Positions 43,110 to 52,433 of a DNA stretch of 64,000 nucleotides are shown one piece after another. Numbering within the stretch: position 1 is the stretch's first letter; each line of letters begins with the position of its first letter. Position numbers and translations under genes: made by a program. The notes beneath the pieces are model-generated. The model saw only the letters and a program-made list of their open reading frames with translations. It ran no database searches and was not told the origin of the DNA. Source of the stretch: CAZHNW01 sp942491575 (GTDB taxonomy: Bacteria > Spirochaetota > UBA4802 > UBA5550); the NCBI GenBank assembly GCA_942491575.1, contig CALOBT010000025.1, forward strand, positions 558,001 to 622,000. The letters run 5' to 3'.

Positions 43110-45443
43110 TCAGGCATTTTTTTCGGAATCCTTTTCCGTGCAGGTGATAATTTCAAGTAGTTCATTAACATTTTTATGAATACCCGGCAGGTCATATGCA
43201 GTAACCATTTTCCCCAGACTTTGCCCGTAACATTTAAGAGCCTCACTCCTGTGCTTCTCTCCTAAATTCACCAATTCATCCCCAAGATCCTTAATGCTGC
43301 TGAACTTAACTGATCCTTTCATTTCCTCAAGCAATGGCAGGATTTTCTCTTTTAAAATTGAATCGAGTTCAGATGAATCCACATGTTCTTCTTTTTCGAA
43401 ACATATATTCTTTAATTCCACAATGGGAATATCACCTGGAATCTCTTTTTCTATGTATGAATAGCTGAGAAATTTAATCAGTACGGTAAACAAATCCCTA
43501 ATATTAATCGGTTTTGGTAAAAAATCAGAAAATCCCTTTTTGCGACTCTTGTCCCTGGTAAGATTCTGTACAGATGCAGTAATTGCAATTACCGGTATAT
43601 CCGCAGTTTTACTGTTCTCTTTAAGATTTTTAATTGTTTTATACCCATCCATAACGGGCATCCTGATGTCCATTAAGATCATAGCCGGGTTTTCTTTCCT
43701 CACCAAATCGAGACACTCCATGCCATTTCCAGCCTCCAGAACCTTCAGGTTTACTCCCAGAAGGACCTCTCTCAGGAATTCTCTGTTTGAAACAATGTCA
43801 TCAACTATAATAACTGTATCGTTATTAAAACGCATACGGTTATATTCAACTTTTTGCCTTCTCTCCTTGTAGACGTCAACGGAAGCTACTGCAATATCTT
43901 CAAAGGTTATGGTAAAAATACTGCCTTTACCGACCCTGCTTTTTACAGTAATTTTTCCGTTCATGATAGCAATCAGTTTACTGCTGATAGCCAGGCCCAG
44001 TCCGGTACCACCGTAAATCCTGTTATCCTGACCGGATTGCTGTTTGAATGATTCGAAAATATTTTCCTGATCTTCCTCAGGGATGCCTATTCCCGTATCT
44101 TCTATGCTTATTATCAAATCAATATATTCATAGTTTTTTTCTTTTGCTACCTGATTCGCAGAAAGTTTTATATAACCCGTATTTGTGAATTTCACCGCGT
44201 TACCTATTATATTCAGCAATATCTGACGCAAACGAATTTCATCAAAAATCAATGACAGGGGTATTTTATCATCAAGGGAAAATTGAAACTCCAGGCCCTT
44301 CCCCTCGATTTTCATGGAAAATATCTCTGCAATTTCCTGAAACAGGGAATGAAGATTAACCGGCCTGTAGTTTACTTCAAGCATACCGGCTTCCATCTTT
44401 GAAAGGTCCAATATATCATTTATCAGCACGAGAAGACCTTTTCCCGCTGTTTTGATGGACTGAAGGTAGCTTTTTTGTTTTTCATCCTGAACAATCGAAG
44501 TCAATAGTTCACTATAACCTGTAACTGCATTAAGTGGGGTACGTATTTCATGACTCATATTTGCTAGGAATTCACTCTTAATCCTGTTCGCCTGTTCCGC
44601 CCTCAAGAGGGCTTCTCTCAATTCCTCTTCCAGCAATTCTCTTTTTTTGATTTCATCCTGCAATTCGTCCCTAGAGGCGGTAACCATCTTCAAATTTTCC
44701 GTCATGTTGTTAAAAGATCCCGCCAGGTCTCCGATTTCATCCTTTGAATTGATTATAACGGCATGATCAAGGTTACCTTTGCCGACGGCATCGGTGGCTT
44801 TTTTCAAAATATCAAGGGGGATGGTGATACTTTTTATAAGCATGAATGAAAGAGCGACTATCATCAACAGGAGAATCACCAGTACACTGATGGTAATAAC
44901 AATTGCCCGTCTTTTAATCCTCATAATGTTTGACAGGGCAGAGTCTTTAAGTGTGGATGAGTTGGCAATAATTGATTGAGACGAAATAAATAATCGGGCA
45001 CCGAGTCGTTCTTCAAGATTCCTGGCTGCTGTTAATTCCTGCAGGGACAGATCTCCCCTCTTTTTAGATTTTATTTTTTTATGATTTTCCTGTAATTTAA
45101 CAAAGAGTTGTTTAATTATTTTGCTCTCAGATCTTATCGAGTCAAAGATACTTTTACTTTTTATATCATCAAATGTATATCCGGAGAAAGTCTGCTCAAG
45201 CATGGCGGTTAAAACCATATATTTCAGTTCCCACTGCACCTCCATTCTCTCCTGATGATGAAAAACATATTCATAGGTCAGAATATCCAGTTCAGAGACA
45301 GATTGATGTATCCCATGGAGTACCCTCAAATGTTCATATTCCCTGTCAAATAATCTTGATGATATAACATTGGCAATAAGAATAGTCGATACGAAAATCA
45401 GGATTAGTGAGGCATTTAAATTTAATTTATTCCTGATTGTCAT
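43110..45443 (-). CDS. Hybrid sensor histidine kinase/response regulator
   Basis: 777-aa membrane sensor kinase. Order: membrane helix (10-30), helical periplasmic domain (30-180), second helix (181-204), HAMP (about 205-258), coiled coil, HisKA with phosphorylated His298 (MSHEIRTPLN), HATPase (NIIGNAVKFT, DTGIGIP, GGTGLGLAI), receiver (VDDIVSN, Asp592 in LMDIRMPVMDG), and a C-terminal helical region of about 130 residues without a clear Hpt His motif. The gene for a substrate-binding lipoprotein ends 29 bp upstream, and probably supplies the ligand signal. No separate output regulator is next to it. Confidence 0.93.
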   Translation of the reverse strand: MTIRNKLNLNASLILIFVSTILIANVISSRLFDREYEHLRVLHGIHQSVSELDILTYEYVFHHQERMEVQWELKYMVLTAMLEQTFSGYTFDDIKSKSIFDSIRSESKIIKQLFVKLQENHKKIKSKKRGDLSLQELTAARNLEERLGARLFISSQSIIANSSTLKDSALSNIMRIKRRAIVITISVLVILLLMIVALSFMLIKSITIPLDILKKATDAVGKGNLDHAVIINSKDEIGDLAGSFNNMTENLKMVTASRDELQDEIKKRELLEEELREALLRAEQANRIKSEFLANMSHEIRTPLNAVTGYSELLTSIVQDEKQKSYLQSIKTAGKGLLVLINDILDLSKMEAGMLEVNYRPVNLHSLFQEIAEIFSMKIEGKGLEFQFSLDDKIPLSLIFDEIRLRQILLNIIGNAVKFTNTGYIKLSANQVAKEKNYEYIDLIISIEDTGIGIPEEDQENIFESFKQQSGQDNRIYGGTGLGLAISSKLIAIMNGKITVKSRVGKGSIFTITFEDIAVASVDVYKERRQKVEYNRMRFNNDTVIIVDDIVSNREFLREVLLGVNLKVLEAGNGMECLDLVRKENPAMILMDIRMPVMDGYKTIKNLKENSKTADIPVIAITASVQNLTRDKSRKKGFSDFLPKPINIRDLFTVLIKFLSYSYIEKEIPGDIPIVELKNICFEKEEHVDSSELDSILKEKILPLLEEMKGSVKFSSIKDLGDELVNLGEKHRSEALKCYGQSLGKMVTAYDLPGIHKNVNELLEIITCTEKDSEKNA

Positions 45444-45472
45444 TTTAGTATTCTCTGCAAAACTTCACTTAT

Positions 45473-46483
45473 TTATTTTTTACGTTTCCCTTCTGAAGCA
45501 CCAAAAATACTTACCGATTCAGGGCTGACTTTAAGGAGAGCATCAGTGTATATAAATTCAAGAAAATTAGGAAATTTTACATTTTTATTTTTCTCATTAT
45601 CTATTATCCATCCAGCCTGGTTCTCCAGGGTAGCCAGCAGCGACTGTTCCAGTGATAGTATAAATTGAAAGGAATTCCAGTCTGCCGAAACTTCCCTTAT
45701 TCCGCTTCCTGATAATCTTGAAGAAGTAATTCGAATTGATTCATCTCTGTTTTTTAATATAAAGTTTTCAGCCTGTTTCAGAGCCCTTAAAACCTTTTCT
45801 ATCACAAGGGGATTCTCGTTTATATATCGATTTCTGCATGTAAGATTAAAAGTCATGAGGTAAATTGTATTATCCTTAAACTCTATTGCCTTTTTCCCCA
45901 GCTTATTTTTAGCCTCAAGTATGAAGGGATTTCGCATGGAGAATGCATCGATGTCTCCCCTCACCAGTGCACCTGGAAGGTCCACAGCTTTTAAATATTT
46001 AATGTTAAGCTGTGATTTCGGAATTTTATTATCCAGCAGGAATAGATCCAGGAAAAAATGGACTGCTGAATCTTTTTGGGTTCCGATTGTTTTCCACCTC
46101 AAATCAGCAGGTTTGACTATTCCTTTATCTCTCCTGGCGATAATCCAGGCACCGTTCTGACTCTTTGCAATACTGCAGAATATTTTAAAATCATTTCTTT
46201 TAAGACTCGCTGTCGAAATGGGCATATCCGCCACAGTTGCAAAATCGATTTCATTCTCCAGCATTGCCCTGAAGGCGAGCTTTCCACTTGGATAATCGAC
46301 AACTGTTGCGTTCAATCCCTGCTGCGCAAAATAATTCCTGGCCCTGGCAACAAGTACCATTGCCGTAACGGTATTGGCCTGTATTCCAATGGTGATGTTA
46401 TGGAGTTCCTGCTTTTGTACCTTATTACATCCTTCCGTATGCAATATAAAACATATTAAAATGGCAATTTCAGTTTTCCTCAT
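45473..46483 (-). CDS. Substrate-binding lipoprotein, SsuA/THI5-like
   Basis: 336-aa periplasmic binding protein of the NMT1/SsuA type, which bind sulfonates, thiamine precursors or similar. N-terminal hydrophobic segment with a loose lipobox (HTEGCNK). Binding-protein core: NITIGIQANTVTAMVLVARARNYFAQQGLNATVVDYPSGK, then DFATVADMPIS and LVRGDIDAFSMRNPF. ATG at 46483 with AGGAG is chosen over an upstream alternative. No ABC permease or ATPase genes follow; the hybrid kinase does, 29 bp on, so it may feed the sensor and not a transporter. Confidence 0.85.
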   Translation of the reverse strand: MRKTEIAILICFILHTEGCNKVQKQELHNITIGIQANTVTAMVLVARARNYFAQQGLNATVVDYPSGKLAFRAMLENEIDFATVADMPISTASLKRNDFKIFCSIAKSQNGAWIIARRDKGIVKPADLRWKTIGTQKDSAVHFFLDLFLLDNKIPKSQLNIKYLKAVDLPGALVRGDIDAFSMRNPFILEAKNKLGKKAIEFKDNTIYLMTFNLTCRNRYINENPLVIEKVLRALKQAENFILKNRDESIRITSSRLSGSGIREVSADWNSFQFILSLEQSLLATLENQAGWIIDNEKNKNVKFPNFLEFIYTDALLKVSPESVSIFGASEGKRKK

Positions 46484-46594
46484 AAAAACTCCTGCAGGCA
46501 AGTCGATCAGTTGATTCAATTCGTAAAATTCATTGAATTTATTTGAAGATTGATTATAAACTGGAAATTGCAGCAGGTCAATATTTAAACATTC

Positions 46595-47263
46595 TCACAT
46601 CACCCACAGTGCAGCAAGAAAGGCCCCCTCCATTGAACCTTCAGCATTGCCGGCACTTTCTATCCCACGAATATCTGACAAATTCTCATTTTTCCCGAAA
46701 TGTACGACACTTTTCATACTATATGGCTCTCCTCCCGCCGCTGCCAGATCCACGGGGGAACGAAAATAAACTTCCTTAAAAATGCCCCCCTTATGAGCCG
46801 CTTCCCTTGCACGCTCCGCTGCCCATGAACTGAGACTATTGAGGGTTGCCACAAGAACCTTTCCCCCGGGGCGTGTGACCCGAAAGAGCTCGTTAATGGC
46901 GCATGCCGCGTCCTCTATAAATTCAAGGGCTGTAATGGATACGGTAAAATCAAATAGATTATCCCTGAAAGGGAGCCGCAGCATATCCCCCTGAAGAAAA
47001 CTGACCCGGGGGAGTTTGTCTGCGGCGAAACGGAGCATAGGCAGAGAAATATCGACGCCTGTAACGGAAGCCCCGGCTTCATCAAATAAACGCGTAAAAA
47101 TTCCGGTTCCGCACCCGGCATCGAGGAGCAGGTCATCCCTGCCCGGATTGATCATTTTCATTACAAGGTCCTGTTCATAATGCAGAACCTGGGATCCTGT
47201 GGGTGTCAAAAACCATGATTCGTACTTTTCAGGCCATTCATCAAATATTTCCTTTTCTTTCAC
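46595..47263 (-). CDS. Class I SAM-dependent methyltransferase
   Basis: 222-aa methyltransferase of the UbiE/Methyltransf_11 type. SAM-binding motif I LLLDAGCGTGIFTRLF, the acidic loop VTGVDISLPML, motif II FLQGDMLRLPF and FDFTVSITALEFIED. GTG start with AAAGG before it. Stands alone, divergent from the hexokinase gene. Substrate unknown. Confidence 0.88.
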   Translation of the reverse strand: MKEKEIFDEWPEKYESWFLTPTGSQVLHYEQDLVMKMINPGRDDLLLDAGCGTGIFTRLFDEAGASVTGVDISLPMLRFAADKLPRVSFLQGDMLRLPFRDNLFDFTVSITALEFIEDAACAINELFRVTRPGGKVLVATLNSLSSWAAERAREAAHKGGIFKEVYFRSPVDLAAAGGEPYSMKSVVHFGKNENLSDIRGIESAGNAEGSMEGAFLAALWVM

Positions 47264-47307
47264 TGCCTTTATACCTGTTGAATATTAACAAAATTTCTGA
47301 TAAATTC

Positions 47308-47333
47308 TTGACACATATTGACACATGAGTCAA
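47308..47333. promoter_or_regulatory. Repeated TTGACA elements in the divergent methyltransferase/hexokinase region
   Basis: TTGACACAT occurs twice, 10 bp apart (47308 and 47318). The second forms an inverted repeat TTGAC-ACATGA-GTCAA (47318-47333). TTGACA at 47318, 17 bp, TCTAAT is a possible hexokinase promoter. A -35 hexamer is also present on the other strand. Confidence 0.4.
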
Positions 47334-47365
47334 TTAAAAATCTAATATAAATCAGGAAAGACATT

Positions 47366-48466
47366 ATGACACTTATCGAAACCTACAGCATTGAATCCCT
47401 TCGGGAAATCCGTCACAACCTGGCGCAGGAGCTTTCCGATGCATCCAATAATATCAGTAACAGCCTGGCATTTGCACGCCACGACCTGGGGAAAAATCGC
47501 CCCGGTACATTCGAAAATGCACAGGTACTTGTAATCGGCGGCAGCAACTGCGTATCCGCAAAGGCAACTAAAACTGCCAGGGGCATTGTCATTGATTCCA
47601 TGACAGAAGAGCCCCTCCCTGTATTCGATAACGGCGAAACATTCCTGGATTATATTTCGGTGCACATTTCCGAATCGACTTCGCTTCTTGGACTAAATTT
47701 CGCCTATCCTATGACCCCCACGATCAGGGATAACCGTCTTGACGGGTGTCTCATAAAGGGGACCAAGGAACATACCTTTGATGATGTTGTTGGCAGGGAA
47801 GTTGGATTCCTCGTTGAAGAACACCTGTTGAAGGAGCGACAGCAGAAGGTTCAGGTTGTAACGGCAAACGATACCGTATGCCTGATCCTGTCGGGACTGG
47901 AGAAATACAGCACCCGGGGCCTTGCGGGGGGTGTAATCGGTACCGGATTTAATTTTGGCTTTTTCCTCGATGATGACACCCTTATTAATCTTGAATCAGG
48001 GAATTACAACAACTTTCAGAGAAGCGATTCCTGTATGGCGATGGATGAAGAACTGGAAGACCGGGGTTGCCAGCTATGGGAAAAAGAAATCTCCGGCGCC
48101 TACCTCTTCCGCCATTACAACTACTATGCCCAAAAACTAAAAATCACACCCGCTGTAATTTCATCAACGATTGAACTTGATAAACTTGCTGACAATGACA
48201 CTAGTCCCGCGGGGGATCTGGCCAGGGAGATACTTACACGTTCAGCCTCTTTTGCCGCAACTCAAATTGCCGCCATTCACGATTTCCTTCCCGTTGACAC
48301 TCTCAATGTTTTGATTGAAGGAAGTTTATACTGGAAGGGATGGCAATACAGGCATAATGTTATGGAAACCCTTTCCTCTCTTGGATTTTCTGAAAATTCC
48401 GTATACATTGATATGATTCCCAGGAGCCATGTAGTCGGCGGGGCCCTTCTGGCTCTTGGAAAGTAA
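47366..48466 (+). CDS. Hexokinase family protein (eukaryote-like type)
   Basis: 366-aa sugar kinase of the hexokinase family and not the short bacterial glucokinase/ROK type. Correspondence to eukaryotic hexokinase motifs: LGLNFAYPM (sugar-binding phenylalanine-proline stretch), GCLIKGTKE, TANDTVCLILSG with the catalytic Asp, GGVIGTGFNFGFF (phosphate loop), INLESGNY and GCQLWEKEISGAYL. It would phosphorylate glucose or a related hexose with ATP in the cytoplasm. Relatives are known from spirochaetes. Monocistronic; a weak hairpin (about 48475-48505) follows. Confidence 0.85.
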   Translation: MTLIETYSIESLREIRHNLAQELSDASNNISNSLAFARHDLGKNRPGTFENAQVLVIGGSNCVSAKATKTARGIVIDSMTEEPLPVFDNGETFLDYISVHISESTSLLGLNFAYPMTPTIRDNRLDGCLIKGTKEHTFDDVVGREVGFLVEEHLLKERQQKVQVVTANDTVCLILSGLEKYSTRGLAGGVIGTGFNFGFFLDDDTLINLESGNYNNFQRSDSCMAMDEELEDRGCQLWEKEISGAYLFRHYNYYAQKLKITPAVISSTIELDKLADNDTSPAGDLAREILTRSASFAATQIAAIHDFLPVDTLNVLIEGSLYWKGWQYRHNVMETLSSLGFSENSVYIDMIPRSHVVGGALLALGK

Positions 48467-48558
48467 ATAAAAAAATGCCGCCCTATGCAGTCAGCATAAG
48501 GCAGCAGGAGAGAAAACATTTACGGAGAATAACCCTGGAGAAAAATCAGTTGAATTAA

Positions 48559-48930
48559 CTAACCCTGTGCAGCTTCAGCCAGGACATTTTCCTGTTGCTG
48601 GGGAGCCTTTATCGTTTCAAGGAAACGGACCTCACTCCCGATGATTTTAATCTTCGACCTTGTTTTTCCATCATCACCCTCCCAGCGGTCCTGTCTTAAT
48701 TTGCCAATAATTATAAGGCGCTTCCCCTTTGATACATTCCGGGAACAGATATCCGCCAGTTTTTCCCATGTCTCAACATCGATAAAGGATACCTTCGGAT
48801 CCTCCTCATTTTTGGAAAAATGGTTTACCGCCAGGGCGAAACTGCAGAGAGACTTCCCGCTTTTGGTTTTTTTAATTACCGGTTCGCGGGTTACGAATCC
48901 TTCGATTGTTGCTGTTGCGTAATTTTGCAT
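48559..48930 (-). CDS. ssb: Single-stranded DNA-binding protein
   Basis: 123-aa OB-fold protein. YATATIEGFVTREPVIKKTKSGKSLCSFALAVN, FIDVETWEKLADICSRNVSKGKRLIIIGKL and the family's conserved tryptophans are clear. It is shorter than E. coli SSB (178 aa) and ends VLAEAAQG without the acidic Asp-Asp-x-Pro-Phe tail that recruits other repair proteins, so it may be an accessory SSB. AAAGGAG ribosome binding site. Stands alone; 276 bp upstream without a gene. Confidence 0.9.
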   Translation of the reverse strand: MQNYATATIEGFVTREPVIKKTKSGKSLCSFALAVNHFSKNEEDPKVSFIDVETWEKLADICSRNVSKGKRLIIIGKLRQDRWEGDDGKTRSKIKIIGSEVRFLETIKAPQQQENVLAEAAQG

Positions 48931-49206
48931 ATCCTTGCTCCTTTAACTTTTTTACCGGGCTTCATTGCCCCCTTTGCTGAGTACACGAATTCTGGACGGT
49001 AAAATTGAAAAAACCGGGTAAAAATTTGGGAAGAATTTTATTTTTTTCATTGCCAAAAAGCAGGAGCAGCTTTGAGATATCGTAAATGTTATATCTCCCG
49101 AATATTCAGCATAATTTGATTCAATGACTCCTGCCCTGTTTTTCCATCTATCATGTGGAAATAACGAGAGCTTCAAGAGTTCAATATTTTTTTACAGGTT
49201 TACACC

Positions 49207-49779
49207 ATGAAAAACGGCATCTGCGTATTCTGTTCATCAAGTTCCTCTACACCTGAAATATATCACCGGGAAGCAATCCTCCTGGGAGAATTAATCGCAA
49301 GATCAGGGAGACCCCTTATTTACGGTGGAGCCTCCATCGGCCTTATGGGGATGCTGGCGAAGACGGTTACCCTCAATGGGGGGAAAGTAATTGGTGTCAT
49401 ACCCGAAAGCCTTCAAAAACGTGGAATCGCATATGAGGAAGCAGATAAATTAATTCTTACGGGAGATCTTCGTGAGCGCAAAGCAATCATGGAAGATTTT
49501 TCATCAGCCTTTATTGCCCTTCCCGGTGGATTTGGAACACTTGAAGAGATTCTGGAAATTACCACACTGAAGCAACTACGGATGATAAAGGCACCGGTGG
49601 TACTTATCAATACAGAGGGATTCTACGACTCCCTGATTGAATTACGAAACCGGATGCTTGAAGAGAACTTTATGATTCCTGAAAACAGTAAACTCATTCA
49701 TACCGCTGAAAATTCCAGTGAGGCGATGAACTACATCGAATCATATATTCATGAAGAAATGCCTTCTAAGTGGCTGTAA
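49207..49779 (+). CDS. LOG family protein (TIGR00730, cytokinin-riboside-phosphate hydrolase type)
   Basis: 190-aa Rossmann-fold nucleoside 5'-monophosphate phosphoribohydrolase. Signature PGGFGTLEEILEITTLKQL, which holds the catalytic Glu and nucleotide loop, and the preceding DLRERKAIMEDFSSAFIALPGG. N-terminal VFCSSSS and YGGASIGLMG are also typical. In bacteria such enzymes probably clean up modified nucleotides. Converges with the ankyrin gene. Confidence 0.92.
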   Translation: MKNGICVFCSSSSSTPEIYHREAILLGELIARSGRPLIYGGASIGLMGMLAKTVTLNGGKVIGVIPESLQKRGIAYEEADKLILTGDLRERKAIMEDFSSAFIALPGGFGTLEEILEITTLKQLRMIKAPVVLINTEGFYDSLIELRNRMLEENFMIPENSKLIHTAENSSEAMNYIESYIHEEMPSKWL

Positions 49780-49868
49780 AAGTTTAAAGTTTCAAGGTGA
49801 AAGTGGAAAGCTGATAAAAAAACAGCCAAATGCCATTTCCCCTTGTTACCTGTAACTTGGAACTTTTT
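49780..49868. terminator. Long imperfect inverted repeat between convergent genes
   Basis: AAAAGTTTAAAGTTTCAAGG on the left resembles the complement of CCTTGTTACCTGTAACTTGG on the right, giving a long, imperfect stem that closes just before both gene ends. A likely bidirectional transcript end. A similar AAGTTTAGA/AAGTTACA wording occurs near 17010. Confidence 0.4.
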
Positions 49869-50828
49869 TCATCGTGTGGCTTTTCGCAGAAGTCGCAGAC
49901 AGCGGTAGCTTTTTAGAATCCTGGCGTGATCCACTGCCCTTCTTCTGTTGAGGTCACGCGCGGATACCTCGGCCCCTGCTTCTAAAAGAATTTTCACCAC
50001 TTCATCACTGTCCCGAAAAACGGCGTGCATCAGGGGGGTTACTCCAAGTTTATTTCGAGCATTCACCAGGGCACCCTTTTCAATGAGAAGCCTTACCATG
50101 GCAGTTTTTCCGCTGTCCGCTGCAAAATGAAGAGGGGTCATGCCGTCCCTGTCGACGGGACTTATTTCCGCATTGTATTTTAACAGAACCTTTGCTACGG
50201 AGAGATAACCTTCGAAGGCTGCAAAATGAAGGGGGGTTTGTTTCTGGTTACTGCGCAAATTCACATCACCCCCACGTTCGATAATAAGACGAACCTGGGT
50301 CAGGCTTCCGCGCCGTGCTGCCTGATAAAGAAGGGTTTCTCCATAATTATCCGGTTTATGTACTTTCTTATCTTCGAAGAGTTCATTGCGTCCGAAAAAC
50401 TGGTTATTTCTGAACTCCCCTGCATATCCTTTTCCGTTGCTGTAGTACCAGTAGCCGAGACCGTGAAACTTCCCGTCTTTGAATTGACCTGAGTAGCGGC
50501 TGCCATTAAAAAAACGGAGGATACCCCAGCCGTTTTCCTTTTCATCTTTCACCTGGCCGGTATATGTGCTGCCGCTGGCATAGCGGATCTTTTTTAACGA
50601 AGACAGAAACAGGGCTGTATCTTTACTTCCCTTTTCTCGGGCGATCTGCAGTGGAGTTTTCCCTTCTTCATTGGCTGCAGCAAAATCTTTTCCATTTTCA
50701 ATCATAATTTTTATAGCGGGAATATCATTTTTTTCCGCGGCGAGGTGAACAGATTCATTCTTTGAATATAGGGGAACTGCTGCAGTAAAAGAAAATAAAA
50801 GAACAAAAATGGAACTTATATATTTCAT
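49869..50828 (-). CDS. Exported ankyrin- and MORN-repeat protein
   Basis: 319 aa. Signal peptide (MKYISSIFVLLFSFTAAVPLYS), one ankyrin unit (VHLAAEKNDIPAIKIMIENG), three MORN repeats (YTGQVKDEKENGWGILRFF, YSGQFKDGKFHGLGYWYY and YAGEFRNNQFFGRNELF), then four ankyrin repeats (for example TPLHFAAFEGYLSVAKVLLKYNAEI). Such proteins act as periplasmic or surface scaffolds; the partner is unknown. The start overlaps the upstream GDPD-like gene by 1-2 bases, so the two are likely translated together. An ATG nine codons earlier is possible. Confidence 0.85.
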   Translation of the reverse strand: MKYISSIFVLLFSFTAAVPLYSKNESVHLAAEKNDIPAIKIMIENGKDFAAANEEGKTPLQIAREKGSKDTALFLSSLKKIRYASGSTYTGQVKDEKENGWGILRFFNGSRYSGQFKDGKFHGLGYWYYSNGKGYAGEFRNNQFFGRNELFEDKKVHKPDNYGETLLYQAARRGSLTQVRLIIERGGDVNLRSNQKQTPLHFAAFEGYLSVAKVLLKYNAEISPVDRDGMTPLHFAADSGKTAMVRLLIEKGALVNARNKLGVTPLMHAVFRDSDEVVKILLEAGAEVSARDLNRRRAVDHARILKSYRCLRLLRKATR

Positions 50829-50829
50829 A

Positions 50830-51636
50830 TTAATCAATCCGGGCCTCTTCATCATTTAAGATTTCTAACAGTTCCGGCAGGTTATCGGTAACAAATCCCT
50901 CGACACTGTACTGCCTCAACCTTTTGACTTCCTTCGCTGTTTTTACATTCCAGATATAAACGACAATTTTTCTGCTTCTTACTTCCCTTATCAGTACTCT
51001 GTTGCCCATGTAGGATGGACCGATTGACTCGGGAATAAAAAGTGCGTCAGCAGCAAATTTCTTTTTCATTGACAGAAGCCCTGACCTGAAGAGAAAATAG
51101 AGCCCTATTATGCCGAGGGGTGAAAATGTTGTCGCCACTGCAGGAAGTTTTTTACGTATTTCCTTTATAAACTTCCCCGATACTGAAGAAATAATCACTC
51201 TTTCTACAGATTCCTGCTCAATCAGAATATTCAAAACTTCCTTTACCAGCTTTATAGACTCACCCTCAAGATTCAGGGCAAATTTATTTTCCGGAAATGA
51301 GAGAAGCATCTCTTTTAATGTATGATATTTCTCACCGGCACCCCTCAGGGGAAAGGAATCGCCGTCTTTATCCGGGAAATAGTATCCTGCATCAACTTCA
51401 GACAGCTTATCAGAATTTATGGTGTTTACTGCAGCGATTGTTCCATCAGAGAAGGCAACATCCTCAGAGGGAACAACTACCGGTACGAAATCCGCAGTTA
51501 GACGCACCGTGAGATATACTGCATCGGCGCCCAGTTTAAAAGCCCCTTCAATGGCCTTTCCTGTTCCCGCGGGAATATCGGGAATAGCCCCGTTATTTGC
51601 GATAATTTCCGGTAACGGTGAAAAAAATTCTTTCAT
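50830..51636 (-). CDS. GDPD-fold protein lacking the catalytic residues
   Basis: 268-aa protein with the TIM-barrel layout of glycerophosphodiester phosphodiesterases. Aligned by eye with the usual HRG...PENT...E-x-D...HD pattern, each catalytic position is changed: NNG for HRG, PAGT for PENT, YLT for ELD, PS for HD. The rest of the fold is kept (KAIEGAFKLGADAVYL, TLKEMLLSFP, VVYIWNVKTAKE, VEGFVTDNLPELL). It is therefore probably a pseudoenzyme with a binding or scaffold role, perhaps together with the ankyrin protein encoded next. Confidence 0.75.
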   Translation of the reverse strand: MKEFFSPLPEIIANNGAIPDIPAGTGKAIEGAFKLGADAVYLTVRLTADFVPVVVPSEDVAFSDGTIAAVNTINSDKLSEVDAGYYFPDKDGDSFPLRGAGEKYHTLKEMLLSFPENKFALNLEGESIKLVKEVLNILIEQESVERVIISSVSGKFIKEIRKKLPAVATTFSPLGIIGLYFLFRSGLLSMKKKFAADALFIPESIGPSYMGNRVLIREVRSRKIVVYIWNVKTAKEVKRLRQYSVEGFVTDNLPELLEILNDEEARID

Positions 51637-51745
51637 GAGATTATCAGTATCCTGTTTTTTTTATTGCTTTTCTTATAAAACTAATTATAATACAAATATG
51701 AAAACACAATATTTTTATCACAGGCTATAAATCAAGGATAATATT

Positions 51746-52291
51746 ATGGCAAAAGCAACAGAATTAGTTAAGGCATATCTTGCAGAGGATATTCCCGGCG
51801 ATGGAGGATTTATCGTTAGCGGATTTTTTGAAGGTTCCCAATATGCCATATATGAAATTACAGCATATAGAAATGTAAAAGATATATTCAGAGACAAGGA
51901 CGGCGTCATTTTCAAAACTGACGGAAACAGAACTCATCTTCTGGTGGAACCCCCTACATATCCCCAGAAGCATATCGAACCGGTAAATCGTGAAGAAGGA
52001 AGGTCTATTCCCTACAGGTTCAATGAAGTTGATATTATCAGCGGAAAAAAAAGCGAAAAAATCATGGTCCCCCATGAACCGGTAATGCTCTATTCCTCTT
52101 TTACCATCCTCGAACATGGCAAAGACAGTTTCGCATTTATTTTCTACCCATCAGGGGACGTTTATGTAGCACTGAAACGGTTTATTGCGGACAGTCTTTA
52201 CAATGACTGCAACCTGACACGTAAAGAGGCCCTGGAAATTTCTGAGAAGCTTCTCGAAACCATAAAGAAATTTTCAATCTGGCAGGGATGA
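51746..52291 (+). CDS. Hypothetical protein
   Basis: 181 aa, no family recognised. Soluble, mixed charge, no signal peptide or membrane segment. Beta-rich N-terminal two thirds (GFIVSGFFEGSQYAIYEITAYRNV, HGKDSFAFIFYPSGDVYVALK) and a helical C-terminus (TRKEALEISEKLLETIKKFSIW). AAGGAT precedes the ATG. A single gene between the GDPD-like gene (divergent) and the corC-like gene, 142 bp upstream of the latter. Confidence 0.6.
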   Translation: MAKATELVKAYLAEDIPGDGGFIVSGFFEGSQYAIYEITAYRNVKDIFRDKDGVIFKTDGNRTHLLVEPPTYPQKHIEPVNREEGRSIPYRFNEVDIISGKKSEKIMVPHEPVMLYSSFTILEHGKDSFAFIFYPSGDVYVALKRFIADSLYNDCNLTRKEALEISEKLLETIKKFSIWQG

Positions 52292-52433
52292 GCAGACTTT
52301 CACTCTGCGATCATTAAATTGAAATTTGGTGTTGACAAAATACTCATCCTGAAAGAGTATACTTTTTCCGGCTGACGAAAAGGATGCCGGTGCAGCACTA
52401 TTCCTACAATTGAGAGGTTGAATTAACCCCACT

